Shown here: positions 6,722 to 9,470 of the stretch, in pieces
Position numbering within the stretch: position 1 is the first letter of the stretch
Layout of the letters: each line of letters opens with the position of its first letter
Source of the DNA: Pedobacter sp. UBA5917
GTDB taxonomy: Bacteria; Bacteroidota; Bacteroidia; Sphingobacteriales; Sphingobacteriaceae
Length of the DNA: 9,470 bases
Reading direction: 5' to 3'
Assembly: GCF_002432345.1 (NCBI RefSeq)
Contig: NZ_DJDT01000006.1
Span: forward strand, 1 to 9,470
The notes under the pieces: model-generated
What the model saw: only the letters and a program-made list of their open reading frames with translations
Told to the model about the DNA's origin: nothing
Database searches by the model: none
Program-made: the position numbers and the translations under genes

Positions 6722-7075
6722 TTATGTGATACTAACTACATTAACTTCTTCTTTTTTACTCAAGAGTACTTCTAATGCTGAATTAATCTTTGGTTTTAAT
6801 TTTTCCCAAAGTAGTTTGTTTGAACAATTTCCAACTTTAATAAGGATAAGTTTAGGAGGAGCGCCAAACCAATCGATTAATTCTTTGAAATCTGAATCCT
6901 TAGAAATAATTATGACATCCTTTCTAATTTGAGCCATTCTAAAAATGGTCAAATCGTCTACTGAATGTAAGTTTAGACTAAAAGAAGATTTGGTTTTATA
7001 AATTGTGTATTCTGAAAGCCACTTGGCAATAATAGGGGATATATTGGTGTCGGTCCAAATTTCCCAATTATTCAT
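6722..7075 (-). CDS. DUF5615 PIN-like toxin/nuclease
   Basis: A 117-residue predicted PIN-like ribonuclease, the toxin partner of DUF433 antitoxins. Visible motifs: N-terminal WTDTNISP with D9, an inner acidic pair D40-D41 in VDDLTIF before a helix, IISKDSDF (57-63) with D60 and D62, and the PP...KVGN segment (73-83). These match the D-x-N-[LI]-[SP]-P, D-x-x-I-F and [ST]-[KR]-D-x-DF pattern of DUF5615/Mut7-C-like PIN domains, and the acidic residues appear intact. The RNA target cannot be read from sequence. The ATG at 7075 overlaps the end of the antitoxin gene by 8 bp, typical of translational coupling in type II toxin-antitoxin modules. The C-terminus is Lys/Glu-rich and variable. The DUF72 gene follows after 11 bp. 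Confidence 0.85.
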   Translation of the reverse strand: MNNWEIWTDTNISPIIAKWLSEYTIYKTKSSFSLNLHSVDDLTIFRMAQIRKDVIIISKDSDFKELIDWFGAPPKLILIKVGNCSNKLLWEKLKPKINSALEVLLSKKEEVNVVSIT

Positions 7076-7304
7076 ACATTAAATCCTCATCTACCTTTTG
7101 TGCACTATATAAAAGAACAGCCCTAATATCTTCTTTTTCGAGGATGGGATGTTCCTCTAGGATTTGTTCTTCACTCATGCCACTTGCCAATAATTCTAGT
7201 ACATCAGAAACTGGAAATCTTAACCCACGTATTGTAGGTCTTCCACCCATCAAACCATCTGTAGAAATGATCCGATCAAATAATTTAATCTGTTCTCGCG
7301 CCAT
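7068..7304 (-). CDS. DUF433 family antitoxin
   Basis: A 78-residue protein of the DUF433 (VapB45-like) antitoxin type. It would bind and silence the overlapping PIN-like toxin and, by family precedent, bind DNA to autoregulate. The family pattern is clear: RIISTDGLMGGRPTIRGLR, then FPVSDVLELLASGMSEEQIL (helix-turn-helix-like), then EEHPILEKEDIRAVLLYSAQ. The frame can be extended to a TTG two codons upstream (7310), but ATG 7304 is the preferred start. The start lies only about 10 bp beyond the T-run of the arginine decarboxylase terminator, leaving no room for a normal leader. Transcription must begin at a near-leaderless promoter (TATATTTG at 7308-7315) or by readthrough. An antitoxin-first gene order with overlap fits a type II module. 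Confidence 0.86.
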   Translation of the reverse strand: MAREQIKLFDRIISTDGLMGGRPTIRGLRFPVSDVLELLASGMSEEQILEEHPILEKEDIRAVLLYSAQKVDEDLMYE

Positions 7305-7307
7305 ACT

Positions 7308-7315
7308 CAAATATA
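7308..7315 (-). promoter_or_regulatory. Candidate -7 element of the antitoxin-toxin operon
   Basis: The minus strand reads TATATTTG, an exact TAnnTTTG match, three bases before the antitoxin ATG. Only a T-run (TTTT, three of four matches) stands at the expected -33 distance, and it falls inside the terminator hairpin. If used, the mRNA would start at or next to the ATG and the promoter would overlap the upstream gene's terminator. Inference. Confidence 0.35.
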
Positions 7316-7350
7316 AAAAAAATACCCCAGTTTAAAAAACCGGGGTATTT
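7315..7350 (-). terminator. Intrinsic terminator of the arginine decarboxylase gene
   Basis: On the minus strand, a 9-bp stem AAATACCCC/GGGGTATTT (arms at 7342-7350 and 7320-7328) continues inward with four further pairs after a mismatch and has a short A/T loop. It is followed at once by a run of eight T (7322-7315). It starts 55 bp past the decarboxylase stop. A second, weaker hairpin (TTGGG/CCCAA, 7377-7392) lies between the stop and this terminator. Confidence 0.88.
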
Positions 7351-7404
7351 ATAAAAAGATATAAAATTTTACGTTTTTGGGGTGTGTCCCAACTGAAAAC
7401 TAAA

Positions 7405-8793
7405 TTAGTAACCCAATATCTTCAACACCTGTTTACTGTTCTGCTCTTCGCCGAAAACCTCGAAATTGAAGCTTTCATCACGGTTCCTGCGGATCAGTAC
7501 GTGTTTCGGACTAGGCAATAAACAGTGGTGGATACCACCATAACCGCTCAATACCTCCTGGTAAGCACCAGTATGGAAGAAGCCCAGATACTGAACTTTA
7601 CGCGTTTTTGGCATAAATACACTGTTCATGTGTGCTTCCTGATTGTAGTAATCCTGTCCATCGCAGGTAATACCACCCAAGTTAACACGTTCGTATTCGG
7701 CATCCCAATTGTTGATCGGTAATAAGATATATTTTTGGTTCAGTGCCCAAACATCCGGTAAGTTGGTGATGAAAGAACCATCCAGCATCAACCAGCGCTC
7801 GCGGTCGTTCTGTTGTTTACGGCCCAATACTTTATAAAGAATGCCTGATGCTTCGGCAACGGTATATTTGCCAAATTCGGTAATAATATCCGGTTCCATA
7901 ACCTCGTGGATGGCACAGATTTCCTTGATCCTTTTAACAATCTCGTTTACCATATATTCGTAGTCGAAATCGAAAACCAGTGAATCTTTAAATGGCATAC
8001 CACCACCAATATCCAGTGTATCTAAATCAGGATTGATTTTTTTGAATTTGCAGTAAAGTGTTACATATTTTTCCAGCTCGTTCCAGTAATACGGCGAATC
8101 GGTAATACCCGAGTTAATGAAAAAGTGCAATAACTTAACCTTAAAGTTGGGGTTGTGGACGATTTTATTGTTGTAAAAATCAATTACATCTTCCATACGA
8201 ACACCTAAACGCGAAGTATAAAACTGCGAATCGGGCTGTTCCTCTGCTGCAATGCGGATACCCAGGTTGCAGGGCTCATCCATTTCTACTTCATCATCAT
8301 AAAGGTTAAATTCTTCCTTGTTATCCAAAACCGGGATGATGTTTTTATATCCATCATGCAACATATCAATAATATATTGCTTGTACTGGTAGGTTTTAAA
8401 ACCATTACAGATGATGGTGGTATCCTTAGTTAAATGTCCTTTTTTCTCAAGGGCATCAACCATTGGCATATCAAAAGCCGAAGAAGTTTCGAGGTGGATG
8501 TTATTTTTTAGTGCTTCCTCAACAATATGCCTAAAGTGCGAACTTTTGGTGCAATAGCAATATTTGTAATCGCCACGGTAATTGTTCTTTAAAATGGCAG
8601 TCTGGAAAAGGATCTTCGCCTGTTGAATTTTCTTGCTCACCAAAGGCAAGTAGGTGAAACGTAGGGGCGTACCGTAAGTTTCGATCATTTCCATCAGGTT
8701 TAAATCCTGAAAATATAATTCATCATCCAAAACATCAAAGCCTTCCTGTGGAAAGCCAACGCTTAGATCGAGAAATTCTGAGTAACTCTGCAT
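7405..8793 (-). CDS. speA: Arginine decarboxylase, PLP-dependent fold type III (short Bacteroidota form)
   Basis: Likely converts L-arginine to agmatine, the first step of agmatine-based putrescine/polyamine synthesis, in the cytoplasm. The protein has 462 residues with an alanine-racemase-like barrel followed by a beta domain. K83 in YCYCTKSSHF is the candidate PLP lysine. The glycine-rich phosphate loop is DIGGGMPF (261-268), EFGKYTVAEA (306-315) stands where relatives have E-x-G-R, ITCDGQDYY (375-383) holds the C-D pair (C377, D378) of the active site, and HTGAYQEVLSG (407-417) is the family GAY region. It is shorter than E. coli SpeA (about 630-660 residues) but agrees with the short arginine decarboxylases I recall from Bacteroidota. 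Substrate choice among arginine, diaminopimelate-like or carboxynorspermidine-like substrates rests on that recollection. It is a single-gene unit ending at a strong terminator. Confidence 0.83.
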   Translation of the reverse strand: MQSYSEFLDLSVGFPQEGFDVLDDELYFQDLNLMEMIETYGTPLRFTYLPLVSKKIQQAKILFQTAILKNNYRGDYKYCYCTKSSHFRHIVEEALKNNIHLETSSAFDMPMVDALEKKGHLTKDTTIICNGFKTYQYKQYIIDMLHDGYKNIIPVLDNKEEFNLYDDEVEMDEPCNLGIRIAAEEQPDSQFYTSRLGVRMEDVIDFYNNKIVHNPNFKVKLLHFFINSGITDSPYYWNELEKYVTLYCKFKKINPDLDTLDIGGGMPFKDSLVFDFDYEYMVNEIVKRIKEICAIHEVMEPDIITEFGKYTVAEASGILYKVLGRKQQNDRERWLMLDGSFITNLPDVWALNQKYILLPINNWDAEYERVNLGGITCDGQDYYNQEAHMNSVFMPKTRKVQYLGFFHTGAYQEVLSGYGGIHHCLLPSPKHVLIRRNRDESFNFEVFGEEQNSKQVLKILGY

Positions 8794-8813
8794 TTACTTT
8801 TAAATAATTTTTG

Positions 8814-8821
8814 CAAAAATG
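8814..8821 (-). promoter_or_regulatory. Possible -7 element of the arginine decarboxylase promoter
   Basis: The minus strand reads CATTTTTG, one mismatch from TAnnTTTG, 20 bp before the ATG. This would leave a leader of roughly 17 nt in very AT-rich DNA. No convincing -33 element was seen. Weak inference. Confidence 0.25.
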
Positions 8822-8948
8822 TAATTTTAAATCGAGAATTAATCTTTAATAAAAATATTTTTACTGTAGGGAAACGGATAGCCTAACTACAAAAAAAGAG
8901 CACAAATTGTTTTTAGAAAAAAATAGGATGGGTAGTTTTGATAAAGTG

Positions 8949-9176
8949 TTGTAAAACAATAGGTAATAGGCGCTATCTTTAATTGTTTGGAAAGCAGGTT
9001 TCTGTTCTCGTCGGTTTGGGTTAGTCCTGCTCTCCACTTTACTCGTTGCTCTCGTGTTCGTTCTGATCAGGTTTAGTTAACAAGGGCCAGTGCTGCTATT
9101 TGGGGTTTAATGACGGATGGGTTATAATAAGATATGTAATGCAATAACTTTTCCGTGTTTTCCGTGCATCCGTGGC
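8949..9176. repeat. Dispersed intergenic repeat, copy A (about 228 bp)
   Basis: First copy of a direct repeat also present at 9239-9470. Conserved blocks are GGAAAGCA, TCGGTTTGGG, TCCTGCTCTCCACTTTA, GATCAGGTTTAGTTAA, GTGCTGCTATTTG, GGTTTAATGACGG, GTTATAATA, GCAATAAC and a closing CATCCGTGGC. An internal stem is possible: GGAAAGCAGG (8989-8998) with CCTGCTCTCC (9026-9035), nine of ten pairs. There is no coding frame, no transposase and no clear terminal inverted repeats. Confidence 0.78.
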
Positions 9177-9238
9177 AAAATAAAAATGATTCGTGGGGAT
9201 ACAAACCCGGGTGGAGGGTGATTTGTTTGGTTAATTTA

Positions 9239-9470
9239 TTGTAAATCAGTGTTTAATAGCTTTGTTGTTTTGGAAAGCAAGGTTCTGTTCTTATCGGTTT
9301 GGGCTGGTCCTGCTCTCCACTTTATTCACCCGATGAAAAATCGGGATCATGTTCGTTTCGATCAGGTTTAGTTAATAAGGGCCCGTGCTGCTATTTGAGG
9401 TTTAATGACGGGTGTGTTATAATAGGATGTGTAGTGCAATAACTTTCCGTGTTTTCTGTGCATCCGTGGC
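9239..9470. repeat. Dispersed intergenic repeat, copy B (reaches the window edge)
   Basis: Second copy of the repeat, 283 bp downstream of copy A at GGAAAGC and 294 bp downstream at the end block. By eye the 3' half is about 90% identical to copy A. The length difference comes mainly from a local replacement that carries its own hairpin, CCCGAT/ATCGGG with loop GAAAA (9329-9345). The stem equivalent to GGAAAGCAGG/CCTGCTCTCC is weaker here (eight of ten pairs). The copy may continue past the window. Confidence 0.78.

Larger units (their letters stand above)
8794..9470. other. Gene-free tail: AT-rich promoter region, then two repeat copies
   Basis: No credible coding frame or recognisable RNA gene was seen on either strand in these 677 bp. 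The first part (8794-8948) is AT-rich and should hold the decarboxylase promoter. The rest is filled by two diverged copies of one repeat, separated by a short linker (9177-9238). That linker includes a degenerate relative of the 5625-5649 hairpin segment at 9183-9206. Confidence 0.7.

Noticed and set aside
7305..7310. TTG-initiated extension of the DUF433 antitoxin
   Set aside because: It adds only two residues, and the ATG at 7304 is a normal start.
7377..7392. Small hairpin TTGGG/CCCAA after the decarboxylase stop as a separate terminator
   Set aside because: The stem is short with no following T-run, and the stronger terminator at 7315-7350 explains termination.
8949..9470. Insertion sequence or MITE as an explanation of the tail repeats
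   Set aside because: I found no terminal inverted repeats, no target-site duplication and no transposase fragment. I kept the neutral term dispersed repeat.

Overview
The window looks like chromosome from a Bacteroidota bacterium, most likely of the Sphingobacteriaceae (Pedobacter-like). This is an inference from four things: AT-rich intergenic DNA, weak Shine-Dalgarno sequences, TAnnTTTG-like promoter elements, and the gene families present (a short arginine decarboxylase, a one-chain tandem oligopeptide ABC ATPase, a Pol-B-like exonuclease). No rRNA, tRNA, CRISPR array, phage gene or transposase gene was seen.

Layout from left to right. (1) 1-1779, minus strand: RNase R (rnr), whose C-terminus lies outside the window. 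(2) 1780-2342: a gene-free stretch of degenerate AT-rich repeats with one REP-like palindrome. (3) 5023 down to 2343, minus strand: a tightly packed operon of a DEDDy 3'-5' exonuclease, a small Imm32-like protein and a fused double ABC ATPase. Its genes abut or overlap by one base. (4) 5116-5616, plus strand: a DUF1579 protein, divergent from that operon. (5) 5617-5813: a cluster of six hairpins between convergent genes. (6) 7304 down to 5814, minus strand: a DUF433 antitoxin, a DUF5615 PIN-like toxin that overlaps it by 8 bp, and a DUF72 gene 11 bp further on, probably one transcript. (7) 8793 down to 7405, minus strand: arginine decarboxylase, closed by a strong intrinsic terminator that ends almost at the antitoxin start codon. 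(8) 8794-9470: two diverged copies of a structured intergenic repeat of about 230 bp; the second copy reaches the window edge.

Most genes are housekeeping: RNA decay, nuclease, peptide uptake energising and polyamine synthesis. The accessory content is the toxin-antitoxin pair, the orphan Imm32-like gene and the palindromic repeats. I did not find a convincing new multi-gene system. The best leads are the hairpin array at 5632-5804, the tail repeat family, the unusual promoter/terminator arrangement at the toxin-antitoxin start, and the orphan immunity-like gene inside a housekeeping operon. All domain names come from reading the sequence and recalling the families; no database search was run.
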